A stretch of DNA of 23,939 nucleotides, from the IMG/VR virus record IMGVR_UViG_3300037189_008797, positions 1 through 23,939 of that record; one strand, 5' to 3'. Positions 14,043-21,695 of the stretch are shown here, piece after piece. This DNA comes from a virus. The position numbers were made by a program, and so were the translations under genes. A model generated the notes under the pieces. It was not told where the DNA came from, ran no database searches, and saw only the letters and a list, made by a program, of their open reading frames with translations. Position 1 is the first letter of the stretch; each line of letters begins with the position of its first letter.

Positions 14043-14782
14043 GCGCCCTCCTCATCCAGCCGCTGCTTGCGGCGATACCAGACATACGCGGCCAAGAGCA
14101 TCACCGCTATGGCAATCAGGACCGCCGGAGTACCAAAGGCCCCCGTCGCCGCGGTGTAGGCGTCTGCGGCGTCCTGAATGGCGGGCTTTGCCTCCTTGAT
14201 GGCTGCGCCAGCGGCGGCTGCACCGATGATGATCGAAGCGTTGCCCTCTGTCGATTTTGCCATGCTCTTCGATGGCGTTGGCTTGTCTGGCGCGATCCGG
14301 CCCTCTTTGGGGGCCACAGGCTCTCCGGCTCCCAGCCCTCGCCAGAGGGCGGCTTCCGCGCGGCGACGACGCACGAGACCCTTCATTTCCTTGCCGTTGG
14401 CCTTGGTCCACTTCATGAGCTCTGCCGGCACGGCGTCGAAGGCCTTGGCGTTGACGCGCTTCAGCAAGGTCGATTTCTTCAGCGCATCGACGCCGCAGTT
14501 GAAGGCGAAAGAAACCAGCGCATCGAACTGATTCTGTGTCAGGGGTACTTTCACCAGCCGCTCCACGCCCGCCTCGTATTTTGTGAGATCGCGCTGGAGA
14601 ATGTATTCGGCCTCTGTTGCGGTAACGCGCAGGCCCTTGAAGACCTTCGGCGGCCCGGCCATGCTGGTGTGACCGTAGCCGATCGTCCACGGCTCTCCGC
14701 CTGTCGCCGGGTCGGGGTAGGCCGAAAGCTCGAGGCTCTCAAACTCTTTGATGAGATCGATGCCGACTTTTGATGTACGCAT
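14039..14782 (-). CDS. GH24 lysozyme (endolysin) with C-terminal membrane segment
   Basis: A 247-residue endolysin. The T4-type GH24 catalytic region is at the N terminus: KEFESLELSAYPD and WTIGYGHT supply the Glu-Asp-Thr triad (E15, D24, T33). LTQNQFDALVSFAFNCG (82-98) and MKGLVRRRRAEAALWRG follow, both typical of the family. After a Pro/Lys linker there is an Ala/Gly-rich stretch and then a membrane segment (about 218-236, TPAVLIAIAVMLLAAYVWY) ending in basic YRRKQR. No N-terminal signal sequence is visible. Phage lysozymes more often end after about 160 residues, so the C-terminal anchor is unusual. I chose ATG 14782; a TTG at 14791 overlapping the upstream stop would add three residues. 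It degrades peptidoglycan during host lysis. Confidence 0.85.
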   Translation of the reverse strand: MRTSKVGIDLIKEFESLELSAYPDPATGGEPWTIGYGHTSMAGPPKVFKGLRVTATEAEYILQRDLTKYEAGVERLVKVPLTQNQFDALVSFAFNCGVDALKKSTLLKRVNAKAFDAVPAELMKWTKANGKEMKGLVRRRRAEAALWRGLGAGEPVAPKEGRIAPDKPTPSKSMAKSTEGNASIIIGAAAAGAAIKEAKPAIQDAADAYTAATGAFGTPAVLIAIAVMLLAAYVWYRRKQRLDEEGA

Positions 14783-14787
14783 GACGA

Positions 14788-15030
14788 TCAACTCTTGTCT
14801 TGTTTGTGATCGAGCTTTTCAAAGATCTGGCGGCAGATTTCCTTGATCTCTTTCAAGCCGTCCGCAAATTCGTTTTTCTGCACATAACTGGTGGGCAGGG
14901 CGACTTCTATGCGTTTGACATCGTCGCGGAGAGACTTGACTGCGCTCCAAAGCTCTCGCGCAGCCCAACCCACGCCAGCCAGAACAATCCCGCCAAGGAT
15001 ATTTATCAGAATCTGTGTGTCCATTTTCAT
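14788..15030 (-). CDS. Holin-like small membrane protein with coiled coil
   Basis: An 80-residue protein with one N-terminal membrane segment (about 7-24, ILINILGGIVLAGVGWAA) followed by a charged, probably coiled-coil region (28-75) that contains PTSYVQKNEFADGLKEIKE. It is the first gene of the lysis cassette and its ATG overlaps the glycosyltransferase stop (ATGA, 15030-15027). The lysozyme gene follows almost at once. The position argues for a holin or a regulator of lysis timing, but proteins with this layout are usually annotated only as hypothetical and some could be membrane anchors. A role in superinfection exclusion cannot be excluded. Confidence 0.55.
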   Translation of the reverse strand: MKMDTQILINILGGIVLAGVGWAARELWSAVKSLRDDVKRIEVALPTSYVQKNEFADGLKEIKEICRQIFEKLDHKQDKS

Positions 15031-16118
15031 GCTGCCTTTTCCTCCGGCGGGCTTTCCGTCAGAAATTTCAGGTTGGCTCGAAGCCGTGCGTCATCCGGCG
15101 ACAACTCAACGGCGGTCTGGGCGTGCTTGATCGAAACGTCTCGCAGGCCAAGATGATATGCGGCGATGCTCGCCAGATCGTGCGGCTGATGACCCCAGAC
15201 TTCGGGATCAACTGTGTAAACCATCTGCCGGTCAGTGATCTTGAGTGCCCGCATGGCGGCAGCGAAGCACTCCTCCCAGCGGTGTTGCCGGTACATCAGC
15301 AAGGCAAGTTCGCACCACGGCTCACGGGTGTTCGGGGCCTCGAATGCGGCCATCTGGAACATGCGTTCGGCGTTGTGGAGATCGCCCATTTCACTGTAAC
15401 AGCGGCCCATGACGCGATAAGCGTAGCATCGCTCATTCGGCCAGTCAGCGCGAGGCAGTTTCAAATACCGCTCGCAGGCTTCGATGCTCTCCCGCCACTG
15501 GCGATGGAAAGACAGCTCCCGCGCATAGTAGAAGGCGTTACGCGGGCAATCCGGATCTTCCTTTACGGACAGCTCAAGCAGATCAAGATACTGGCCGCGA
15601 GACTTTGTCGGATCGGGCTTGTGAACAACCAGAAGCATGTCCGTGTCGGCCCAGACCTCCTTGATGCGCCCGTCCGGGACGGGGTATTCGTGGCAGGGGT
15701 GGTGCCAATGATACCCGTGCCGGGCGTGGATTTTCTCGTACTTGAAGGCGATGCCACAGCCCCAGTCAAACATGTACCGCAGGCGCGTTGTTTCACCCAA
15801 TTTCCACACGCGCTCAATTTCTTCGCGCCAGCCCGGCTGCATCACCTCATCGAGGTCAAGAGAGACGCAAATATCAATGTCGCGAGGAATAAGAGCGAGA
15901 GCAGTATTCCGAGCGTGATCGAAGCGCCAAGGAGTAATACAGATATGGTTGACCAAAGCGCCACATTGGCGAGCTTTTTCAACCGTGCCATCTGTACTCC
16001 CGGTGTCTGATATTGAAATCAGGTCTGCGTCTTTGGCGGCTTCACAAAACCGTTCCACGAACTGCTCTTCGTTCTTGCTGATCGCGTATACCGCGATCCT
16101 TACACGCCGATCTTGCAT
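15027..16118 (-). CDS. GT2 glycosyltransferase with C-terminal TPR region
   Basis: A 363-residue protein. Residues 6-105 form a family 2 glycosyltransferase (GT-A fold): AVYAISKNEEQFVERF, then SISDTGSTDGTVEKA (35-49), and LDLDE (87-91) as the metal-binding DxD motif. FDHARNTAL fits the same subgroup. From about 175 on, repeated helix pairs (for example YRVMGRCYSEMGDLHNAERM and DLASIAAYHLGLRDVSIKHA) look like tetratricopeptide repeats for protein binding. It would transfer a sugar to a phage, host or surface substrate, perhaps a virion protein. It overlaps the methyltransferase gene by 19 bases. Such enzymes with TPRs are common in bacteria as well, so acquisition from a host is possible. The donor and acceptor cannot be told. 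Confidence 0.82.
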   Translation of the reverse strand: MQDRRVRIAVYAISKNEEQFVERFCEAAKDADLISISDTGSTDGTVEKARQCGALVNHICITPWRFDHARNTALALIPRDIDICVSLDLDEVMQPGWREEIERVWKLGETTRLRYMFDWGCGIAFKYEKIHARHGYHWHHPCHEYPVPDGRIKEVWADTDMLLVVHKPDPTKSRGQYLDLLELSVKEDPDCPRNAFYYARELSFHRQWRESIEACERYLKLPRADWPNERCYAYRVMGRCYSEMGDLHNAERMFQMAAFEAPNTREPWCELALLMYRQHRWEECFAAAMRALKITDRQMVYTVDPEVWGHQPHDLASIAAYHLGLRDVSIKHAQTAVELSPDDARLRANLKFLTESPPEEKAA

Positions 16119-16702
16119 AGCGCCTCCCCCTCCGGCATCTCAGCCGCCCCGTAGGCCCACATTGGCTTGTTCTCTGTGAAATTCCAGTTTTCATAATGCA
16201 CAGGTGCGCACTTGGTTATGACCGACAAATTGCTGCCGGAAACATTGATCTCAACTTTTGAGACTTCCTTGAAAAAGGATTGCATAACCCACGCCAGCTC
16301 GCGGAAATATTCAAAGCGGCGCGTGTCATGAAAGACCATCTTCCCGCCAACTTTGAGATGTGACCAAACCTGCATGGCAAAATCCAGACGCTTGCTTGGA
16401 TGACCGTCCACGAAGATCAGATCAAAAAATTGATCCGGAGTGTATGGGTAATTATCAAGCCATGGCACTGTCCATTTTTCGTGGCTGATCTTCTTCAAGT
16501 TTTCACTCGTGCGCTCTATCCATGCGCGGTCTGTGTCAATGGATACAAATATTTTGGGACAGCATTGGGCGAAAATCTGCGTGCTTCCGCCCACACCAAA
16601 CTCAAGAATGTTGTTCGCCCCGCTACCAAGTCGAGCAAGTTCTCTGGCGTCACTCAGGCTGAGATCGCCAACAAACTCGATTTGATCCATCTTCACGAGC
16701 AT
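16100..16702 (-). CDS. Class I SAM-dependent methyltransferase
   Basis: A 200-residue protein with a Rossmann-type methyltransferase core. Motif I is NILEFGVGGSTQIFA (31-45), in which GVGGS occupies the SAM-binding glycine loop. The acidic residue after strand 2 is in SIDTD (54-58). Motif IV-like DLIFVDGH (94-101) and VGGKMVFHDT (118-127) follow. The FVDGH pattern suggests a small-molecule or sugar-type methyltransferase rather than a DNA methyltransferase, since no DPPY/NPPY motif is present. The GAGGG six bases upstream of ATG 16702 decides this start; a GTG at 16705 is too close to the ribosome site. It overlaps the glycosyltransferase gene, suggesting both act on the same glycan. The substrate is unknown. 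Confidence 0.8.
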   Translation of the reverse strand: MLVKMDQIEFVGDLSLSDARELARLGSGANNILEFGVGGSTQIFAQCCPKIFVSIDTDRAWIERTSENLKKISHEKWTVPWLDNYPYTPDQFFDLIFVDGHPSKRLDFAMQVWSHLKVGGKMVFHDTRRFEYFRELAWVMQSFFKEVSKVEINVSGSNLSVITKCAPVHYENWNFTENKPMWAYGAAEMPEGEALCKIGV

Positions 16703-16716
16703 CACATGCCCTCAAT

Positions 16717-17154
16717 CTAAGAGACATACGTAAATGCCGACGGATAGCCCGTTTGCAGCGAATTTGACACGATGATCTGATACTGCCCATCTTTGCTAAC
16801 GGCAGGTGTTTTGATGACAATTTCAGTGTTGCTGGTGATGGAAAACGCACACTCTATTGCGTTGATCGCCACAGACTTCGCCCCTGTGAAATTTACTCCC
16901 GTTAAAGTGACGGAATCCCCGCCCGCAACAGGTCCTTGGGATGGCTTGACGCTGTAGATCTGGGGAGGGCACAGAAAAACGTCATTTGCTCTATCATAGC
17001 GCCAGTTTACCCCCGGCTGTGGTGAAAATCCGGAGATGTCCATGACTGAACAATTGGCAGGGGGCGTCCACTGCGTGACGCCATCCCACAAAACAATGTT
17101 CAGGACGATATCAGTCGAATTGTCGATGACCGCCCAGCTTGCCGCGCCACTCAT
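16717..17154 (-). CDS. IPT/TIG domain virion protein
   Basis: A 145-residue protein. The N-terminal half (about 1-60) has DIVLNIVLWDGVTQWTPP and GVNWRYDRANDVF, which resemble small phage fibre or fibre-assembly proteins. The C-terminal half (65-144) is a single IPT/TIG immunoglobulin-like domain: QIYSVKPSQGPVAGGDSVTL, then GVNFTGAKSV, then VSKDGQYQIIVSNS. These domains are common in surface-binding proteins. It is placed 7 bases after the collagen-type fibre gene with GAGG upstream of ATG 17154, so it may form part of the same adhesin. An Ig-like domain on a phage particle often gives weak carbohydrate binding. Confidence 0.72.
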   Translation of the reverse strand: MSGAASWAVIDNSTDIVLNIVLWDGVTQWTPPANCSVMDISGFSPQPGVNWRYDRANDVFLCPPQIYSVKPSQGPVAGGDSVTLTGVNFTGAKSVAINAIECAFSITSNTEIVIKTPAVSKDGQYQIIVSNSLQTGYPSAFTYVS

Positions 17155-17161
17155 ATCAGCC

Positions 17162-18424
17162 TCACGCCGGGAATACTGTGATGATCACTTGGCCGGCAGC
17201 GCCAGCGCCAGAGTTTGCGCCCGTGCTGGTTGCGCCGCCACCACCAGAAGGGGCAGTACCCGCAGTGCCCGCGCCAGCTGAACTTCCTGCGCCGCCGTTA
17301 CCCCCAAAGTTGGAAGTTCCAGCCGTTGTCTGGGCGACCGATCCACCGCCGCCCCCGCCCCATACCGTGTTACCAGAAACGCCGGTTGCCCCTGCGCCGC
17401 CGCCACCATGATAAAGGGCATCTCTGTTTGCATCAGCAGAGGATGCTCCATTGCCGCCCGCGCCTTGATAATAAGAATAAAAGGCTGGCGCATCGAAGCC
17501 TGCCCCAAAATAAGGTCTTCCGGGCAGATTTTGTGACCCGCCAGCGGCGGCGGTTGTCGTCCCCGCCGAAAGCTGCCCGCCACCGCCACCGCCGCCGGTC
17601 GTAGTCGTGCCGCCAGCGCCCCCATAGGCACTGATGAGCGTGCCGACAGTAGTTGTACTGCCGGGGTTACCTGCGGTCGTCGCCGCAGCGACTTGCGCGC
17701 CGCCCGCGCCAATTGTGACGGTTTCCGTTGCCCCCATTGCTGACAGGGCGAGCCAACGTTCGTTATAGCCACCACCGCCACCACCGCCGCCAGCGGCGGC
17801 CTTTGCGCCGGACCCACCGCCACCCCACGCCTGAATCAAGACGCGAGAGGTTGTTCCGTATCCGGCGGGTTTTGTCCAAGTGCCGTTGGCAGCGAACGTC
17901 TGCGTGTTGATCGCGCTATTGGGTCCAGTCGGGCCGGTCGGGCCAGTCGGGCCAGTCGGGCCAGCAACTGTCGAAGCTGCACCTGTCGGGCCGGTCGGGC
18001 CAGTCGGGCCAGTCGGGCCAGTCGGACCCGCAACTGTCGAGGCTGCACCCGTCGCCCCGGTCGGGCCAGTCGGGCCAGTCGGGCCAGTCGGGCCAGCAAC
18101 TGTCGAAGCTGCACCTGTCGGGCCGGTCGGGCCAGTCGGGCCAGTCGGACCCGCAACTGTCGAGGCTGCACCCGTCGCCCCGGTCGGGCCGGTCGGGCCG
18201 GTCGGGCCGGTCGGACCCGCAACTGTCGAGGCCGCGCCCGTCGCCCCTGTCGGGCCGGTCGGGCCGGTCGGACCAGTCGGACCCGTTGGTCCTGTGGGAC
18301 CGCCAAGACTGGCGATCTGACGAACCGTTGCGCGACGAGAGACACCAGCTTGAACAAGCTCGACTTGCTCATTGCCAGCAAGAGAGACCACCGCCGGAAG
18401 ATTTGGAATCTGAATGATCGCCAT
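17162..18424 (-). CDS. Fibre with collagen-like stalk and glycine-rich tip
   Basis: A 420-residue fibre. Residues 1-40 ([20 protein letters not shown], then [11 protein letters not shown]) form a typical phage attachment module. Residues 41-168 are Gly-Pro-Thr triplets interrupted five times by AASTVA, a collagen-like triple-helical stalk. The segment [20 protein letters not shown] (176-195) begins a glycine-rich domain of the kind found in phage adhesin tips such as the S16 gp38 type, with long Gly runs (about 200-412). The protein is therefore built as anchor, stalk and receptor-binding tip. AAGGAGAG precedes ATG 18424. The stalk is made of 9-bp DNA repeats, so its length may vary between relatives. 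Receptor identity cannot be read. Confidence 0.82.
   Translation of the reverse strand: MAIIQIPNLPAVVSLAGNEQVELVQAGVSRRATVRQIASLGGPTGPTGPTGPTGPTGPTGATGAASTVAGPTGPTGPTGPTGATGAASTVAGPTGPTGPTGPTGAASTVAGPTGPTGPTGPTGATGAASTVAGPTGPTGPTGPTGPTGAASTVAGPTGPTGPTGPTGPNSAINTQTFAANGTWTKPAGYGTTSRVLIQAWGGGGSGAKAAAGGGGGGGGYNERWLALSAMGATETVTIGAGGAQVAAATTAGNPGSTTTVGTLISAYGGAGGTTTTGGGGGGGQLSAGTTTAAAGGSQNLPGRPYFGAGFDAPAFYSYYQGAGGNGASSADANRDALYHGGGGAGATGVSGNTVWGGGGGGSVAQTTAGTSNFGGNGGAGSSAGAGTAGTAPSGGGGATSTGANSGAGAAGQVIITVFPA
17921..18302. repeat. 9-bp tandem repeats coding the collagen-like stalk
   Basis: Near-identical 9-base units (ccagtcggg / ccggtcggg types) repeat in tandem and are broken by spacers like gcaactgtcgaagctgcac. 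The spacer-containing blocks are 57-66 bases long. Two larger copies, beginning at 17964 and 18096 (132 bases apart), share the same spacers but differ by one 9-base unit. This is the pattern expected from slippage or unequal exchange. The plus strand is also open here but only as a consequence of the repeat. Confidence 0.9.
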
Positions 18425-18436
18425 GAGCGGCTCTCC

Positions 18437-18946
18437 TTAAAGGGGGCCGGTCTGGGGAACGACGTCACTGCCGTAGGGCAGCCCGGGGTCGTTTCCACCA
18501 GCGGCGTCGGGAACGGTCGGATCGGTGCCGGGCTGTTGGTTGAGCCCGCCGGGAGCTTCGCCAGTCTGCTGCGTCACGCGGAGCTTGTCGTCTTCGGTCG
18601 CTCTCGTGTCGCCAGCGATGACCGGAATGCCGGTTGTCGGATCGGTCGTGTTCTGCCCGGATGTCACGCGATAGTTGGTCTCGGCGGTGACAAAACCTTC
18701 CGGTCTCGGATTGACGATGGGCATCGGATCGGCAGGGATGACGATCGCGCGCAACTGCTGCTGCGGCTCATCATAGCACCTGTTGCACACAAGAAGACGC
18801 TTGTTGATCAGTGACGCGCCGGCCCAGTCAAACTGCCACTTCAACTGGTGATGGTTGTAGACGAAGCCGCAGCGATCACATACGCCAGCTGCCCTCGGCG
18901 AGGATGGCGATACACGCGCGCGACCCTGACGACTGGCATACCCCAT
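18437..18946 (-). CDS. Zinc-ribbon phage protein with disordered tail
   Basis: A 169-residue protein. Residues 21-59 carry two CxxC pairs, CDRCGFVYNH (C23, C26) and CNRCYD (C54, C57), which suggest one zinc site. The spacer includes LKWQFDWAG. RAIVIPADPMPIVNPRPEGF follows, and the last 80 residues are rich in Pro, Gly, Thr, Gln and Asp and are probably flexible. The family recurs next to adaptor-type genes of alphaproteobacterial phages, where it is unnamed. ATG 18946 shares its A with the adaptor-like gene's TGA (TGATG) and has GGAGG at a good distance, so I prefer it to the upstream TTG at 18958. It may be a head or tail-joining component. Confidence 0.68.
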   Translation of the reverse strand: MGYASRQGRARVSPSSPRAAGVCDRCGFVYNHHQLKWQFDWAGASLINKRLLVCNRCYDEPQQQLRAIVIPADPMPIVNPRPEGFVTAETNYRVTSGQNTTDPTTGIPVIAGDTRATEDDKLRVTQQTGEAPGGLNQQPGTDPTVPDAAGGNDPGLPYGSDVVPQTGPL

Positions 18947-19641
18947 CAGGCCCTCCAATAACCGGAGATCGTCGGAGATATATAGACCTGCGCGTACTCA
19001 GTGTTCTGCTCCGCGGCAACGGCGTAAGCTTCATCCGCAAGAGGCTTCAGCATTGCCAGTTTGTCGGGTGCCCAGATCACGGCCAGACGCGCCGCCAAAC
19101 CGTAGGCAAAGGCGTCGAGCCAAAGGAAAGGAACCTCAACCTGCGCGGCGTTCTGCAGGGCATTGTCCTGTATACGTCGAACCCGATAATATTTCAGGTA
19201 CTGCGCGCTCGTACCGTCTGGAACAGGCCACAGTGTCACGGTCGGCGCGATCAGGCGATCAAACCAATAGATCGTCGTGAAGCCTTCTTGCTCTTTGTTC
19301 GGGTAAGAGGCGTATTCAGACCTGCTGACCGGCAGAATGATCCGGTCGATGGGGTCAGAAACACCATCATCGATGGTCATATAGGCGTCAAGGATCATGA
19401 CAGTGTTGCCGTCAACCGAGTAGGTCGATTGCCCGGCCACGAGGGGGACAGTCACAAGATCCACAGCCCACAGGTTGACGCCCCTGTTGCTCCAATTCGA
19501 GCAAAGCAGGTTCGCAGCCATGCGCGCCGCCTCAAGATGCTCTTGCACCAATGCCGTGCCACGGACGCCAATGAGGTTATAGGCGTAGATGGTCAGCTCG
19601 CCGAGCGAGGGATTGAATGTGTATGCCCCGGTCGTTGCCAT
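18946..19641 (-). CDS. Head-tail adaptor-like protein (P22 gp4 type)
   Basis: A 231-residue, largely helical protein. Its order is GELTIYAYNLIGVRGTALVQ, then AARMAANLLCSNWSNRGVNL (39-58), VTVPLVAGQSTYSVDGNT, RIILPVSRSEYASYPNKEQE and WFDRLIAPTVTLWPVPDG, ending in a C-terminal helix. I recognise this as the protein family annotated as head-tail connector or P22 gp4-like adaptor, which binds under the portal. It follows the 96-base gap at 19642-19737 and has AAGGGTTGAGGC upstream of ATG 19641. Another adaptor-like gene is next to the nozzle gene at 12923-13657. Confidence 0.7.
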   Translation of the reverse strand: MATTGAYTFNPSLGELTIYAYNLIGVRGTALVQEHLEAARMAANLLCSNWSNRGVNLWAVDLVTVPLVAGQSTYSVDGNTVMILDAYMTIDDGVSDPIDRIILPVSRSEYASYPNKEQEGFTTIYWFDRLIAPTVTLWPVPDGTSAQYLKYYRVRRIQDNALQNAAQVEVPFLWLDAFAYGLAARLAVIWAPDKLAMLKPLADEAYAVAAEQNTEYAQVYISPTISGYWRA

Positions 19642-19737
19642 GCCTCAACCCTTGATGCAGCCCGCAGGGGGCGAAACATTACTTTGAGGGTATCAGAATT
19701 TAAGGACGAACGGCACCCTCATTTTCACCCCCACCTG
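19642..19737. other. 96-base gap in the late block
   Basis: This is one of the longer gaps between minus-strand genes. It holds a possible tiny frame (19693-19728, minus, GTG start) encoding VKMRVPFVLKF after an AGGTGGGG purine run, and an imperfect GAGGGT/ACCCTC inverted repeat. No clear promoter with both boxes was found. The AAGGG near 19650 serves the adaptor-like gene. Confidence 0.35.
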
Positions 19738-20061
19738 TTACGCGAACCTCGTCAACCCTTCAGGATACGGACCCGCGTCTGGATTAGCACTGGACCATGC
19801 AATTGTCACACCCGGTTGATCCGGGGGCAGAGGGGTTGCCCCGTTCCAACGCAGCGCAACCCAGTAAAGACCATCCGTAATCGCTTCAGGGGGGTCTCCA
19901 GCGGTGTAATAGCGCGCTCCCTGATCGGCAAGCGCCCACTGGGTTCCATCAGCAAGAGTACCTTGCGCGCGTAGGGTACCGTCATCATAAATCAGCCCAA
20001 GAGCGTTAAATGCGGCGTACATCGCGCCCTTGTCCGGAGCAGATAAAGCAAAATCGGTCAT
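19738..20061 (-). CDS. Unknown 107-residue phage protein
   Basis: The protein is not recognised. It begins MTDFALSAPDKGAMYAAFNA and contains GTLADGTQWALADQGARYY, DPPEAITDGLYWVALRWNG and a proline-rich end. It is acidic overall, with no membrane segment or cysteine. Its ATG overlaps the LamG-type gene's TGA by four bases (ATGA, 20061-20058), so it is probably made together with that adhesin and may be a chaperone, cap or attachment partner of it. That link rests on position only. Confidence 0.55.
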   Translation of the reverse strand: MTDFALSAPDKGAMYAAFNALGLIYDDGTLRAQGTLADGTQWALADQGARYYTAGDPPEAITDGLYWVALRWNGATPLPPDQPGVTIAWSSANPDAGPYPEGLTRFA

Positions 20062-21695
20062 GCTGTCAGGGCCTGTATCTGGGCGTTGGTCAGGCGGGTG
20101 TTATAGTAAGTGAAACTGCGAATATGGCCGATAAATAAAACCCCTGTTGTGCCCCGGCGACCAAATATGATCTGGGTCATCGTTGTTGCTGGCATTGCGT
20201 TGGGCGGCGTAGATTGCGTAACCGGCACAGTATTTGTAACCGCAGCCATGTCGTCTGCGATTACTGCAAACGCAGACTTAATTATCTGACCAAAAGTAAA
20301 GCCAGAATGAGTTGCAGCAAAAGAATTGGCTCCAGCGGTGCGCGTACGATACGCTATAGATGTGGCGCTTAGAGACCTAACATCAAATTCGTTGTTTTGA
20401 GTTGTTGTTCCATCATCAACGCAGAAAACAGTCGTATCCGTGCCGGTGTTTAAGATGTCAAAGCTAATTAAAAAAGTCCCTTTGGTTTGATCGTAGAAAG
20501 CGTTGATTGGCGTAACGGACATATCGTCTTGCGATCTGGTAACAGGGCTACTTTTAGTCCACATTGCAGTCGAAGGGGACGGGTTAGTTCCCAAACCGCC
20601 TTCGTTGACCACAAAATCTACAGCTATTGAGTCGCCACTATTTACAACCTGAAACCCAAAAACCGGATCTGTTACAGTTTGATTTGGAATAGTAACCCGA
20701 GACCAAGTAGATCCAATGGTAACCGTTGTCCAAGTAATGTTGTCCGTGGTTATTTGAATATTGCCAGTAACATTTATAGCCTTGACATAGGCCGAAGTGA
20801 TACGAAGGCTGCTTGGCAGAATTACAGTTTGCAAACACGTTGCATTTGGCGCTGTGGCAGTCAAAGAGCTGGCCGAAGACGACACGCCGTCAATACCCGT
20901 CTGATCCTTCGCAGCAGAGCACCCTGTTTTTACCCACGCTCCATCTGTAAGATCCCTATTCCACAAAGCAATATTTGTCCGAGTTGGTTCAATCAAAAGA
21001 CCTAAAGACTGAAGTGTCACTGGGTTGTAGTCAAAGCGAGGGCCGTAGTAGGCGGAGGCGGTTGTATTTACGAAATCAGATGGGCGCGTTGTCGTTTCGT
21101 ACGTTACTGCGGAAAAATACGCATTGTGCATCGTAAAAGAGGTGGCTGTGTCACCAACATAGCTGATGATGCGAGCAGCTATAGATGATGTGGCCGCAGC
21201 AGTGAGATTCACGACATAGTAAGTCGGCGTCGAACTTAAGGTAACAGTATTCGTCCCTGTACAACCGTTCCCGTCAAGAGTAATCGTGCCACTACCCGAA
21301 AGCGTGACACCAAATACAAACTTTTGCCCAACAATAGCCGTTCCGCCCCATCCGCTATTCGCGATTTGCTGAAACGCTCCTGCGCCCGTGAACGTGACAA
21401 CCTGACCAACGACCGAAGCAACGCCAGATTTTGTCCACGAGTTGGGGTCCGTGTTGTACGTCAGCAGATTATTCGGGCAGTACGTATACTTTCCAGTGCT
21501 ATCGAACAACATGCCGAGAGACGGGCGGGAGAAGGTGACCCGGCTGTCGAGCGTTGTTGCGCCAGCAAAAACCAAATTCAACGCGGGTGGCACTGACAGC
21601 CTATTAAAATACAAACCGGAGCCTTGGCTAAAGCCTTGCCCAACTGACAGTTTACTGCCAGTTGAAAACCTGTTGCCGAGCGAAAGACCAGCCAT
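20058..21695 (-). CDS. Multi-domain adhesin with C-terminal LamG-like lectin fold
   Basis: A 545-residue protein. The N terminus (about 1-75) has TTLDSRVTFSRPSLG, a motif seen at the start of many phage lectin-like fibre proteins. Two similar beta domains follow: NLLTYNTDPNSWTKSG (76-91) opens the first and NIALWNRDLTDGAWVKTG (241-258) the second, both carbohydrate-binding-module-like. Between them lies PRFDYNPVTLQSLGLLIEPT (219-238), a motif also found in tailspikes. Residues about 395-545 resemble a concanavalin/LamG sheet ending with GHIRSFTYYNTRLTNAQIQA. The probable role is binding host surface sugar. The ATG directly follows the upstream TAA. Enzymatic activity is not indicated. Confidence 0.75.
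   Translation of the reverse strand: MAGLSLGNRFSTGSKLSVGQGFSQGSGLYFNRLSVPPALNLVFAGATTLDSRVTFSRPSLGMLFDSTGKYTYCPNNLLTYNTDPNSWTKSGVASVVGQVVTFTGAGAFQQIANSGWGGTAIVGQKFVFGVTLSGSGTITLDGNGCTGTNTVTLSSTPTYYVVNLTAAATSSIAARIISYVGDTATSFTMHNAYFSAVTYETTTRPSDFVNTTASAYYGPRFDYNPVTLQSLGLLIEPTRTNIALWNRDLTDGAWVKTGCSAAKDQTGIDGVSSSASSLTATAPNATCLQTVILPSSLRITSAYVKAINVTGNIQITTDNITWTTVTIGSTWSRVTIPNQTVTDPVFGFQVVNSGDSIAVDFVVNEGGLGTNPSPSTAMWTKSSPVTRSQDDMSVTPINAFYDQTKGTFLISFDILNTGTDTTVFCVDDGTTTQNNEFDVRSLSATSIAYRTRTAGANSFAATHSGFTFGQIIKSAFAVIADDMAAVTNTVPVTQSTPPNAMPATTMTQIIFGRRGTTGVLFIGHIRSFTYYNTRLTNAQIQALTA

Noticed and set aside
17921-18302. Tandem repeats resembling a CRISPR array
   Set aside because: Units are 9 bases, adjoining and in frame with Gly-Pro-Thr coding; there are no unique spacers of CRISPR length.
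17880-18320. Plus-strand repetitive frame (VGPVGP type)
   Set aside because: It is only the antisense of the collagen-stalk repeats, with no ribosome site or independent support.
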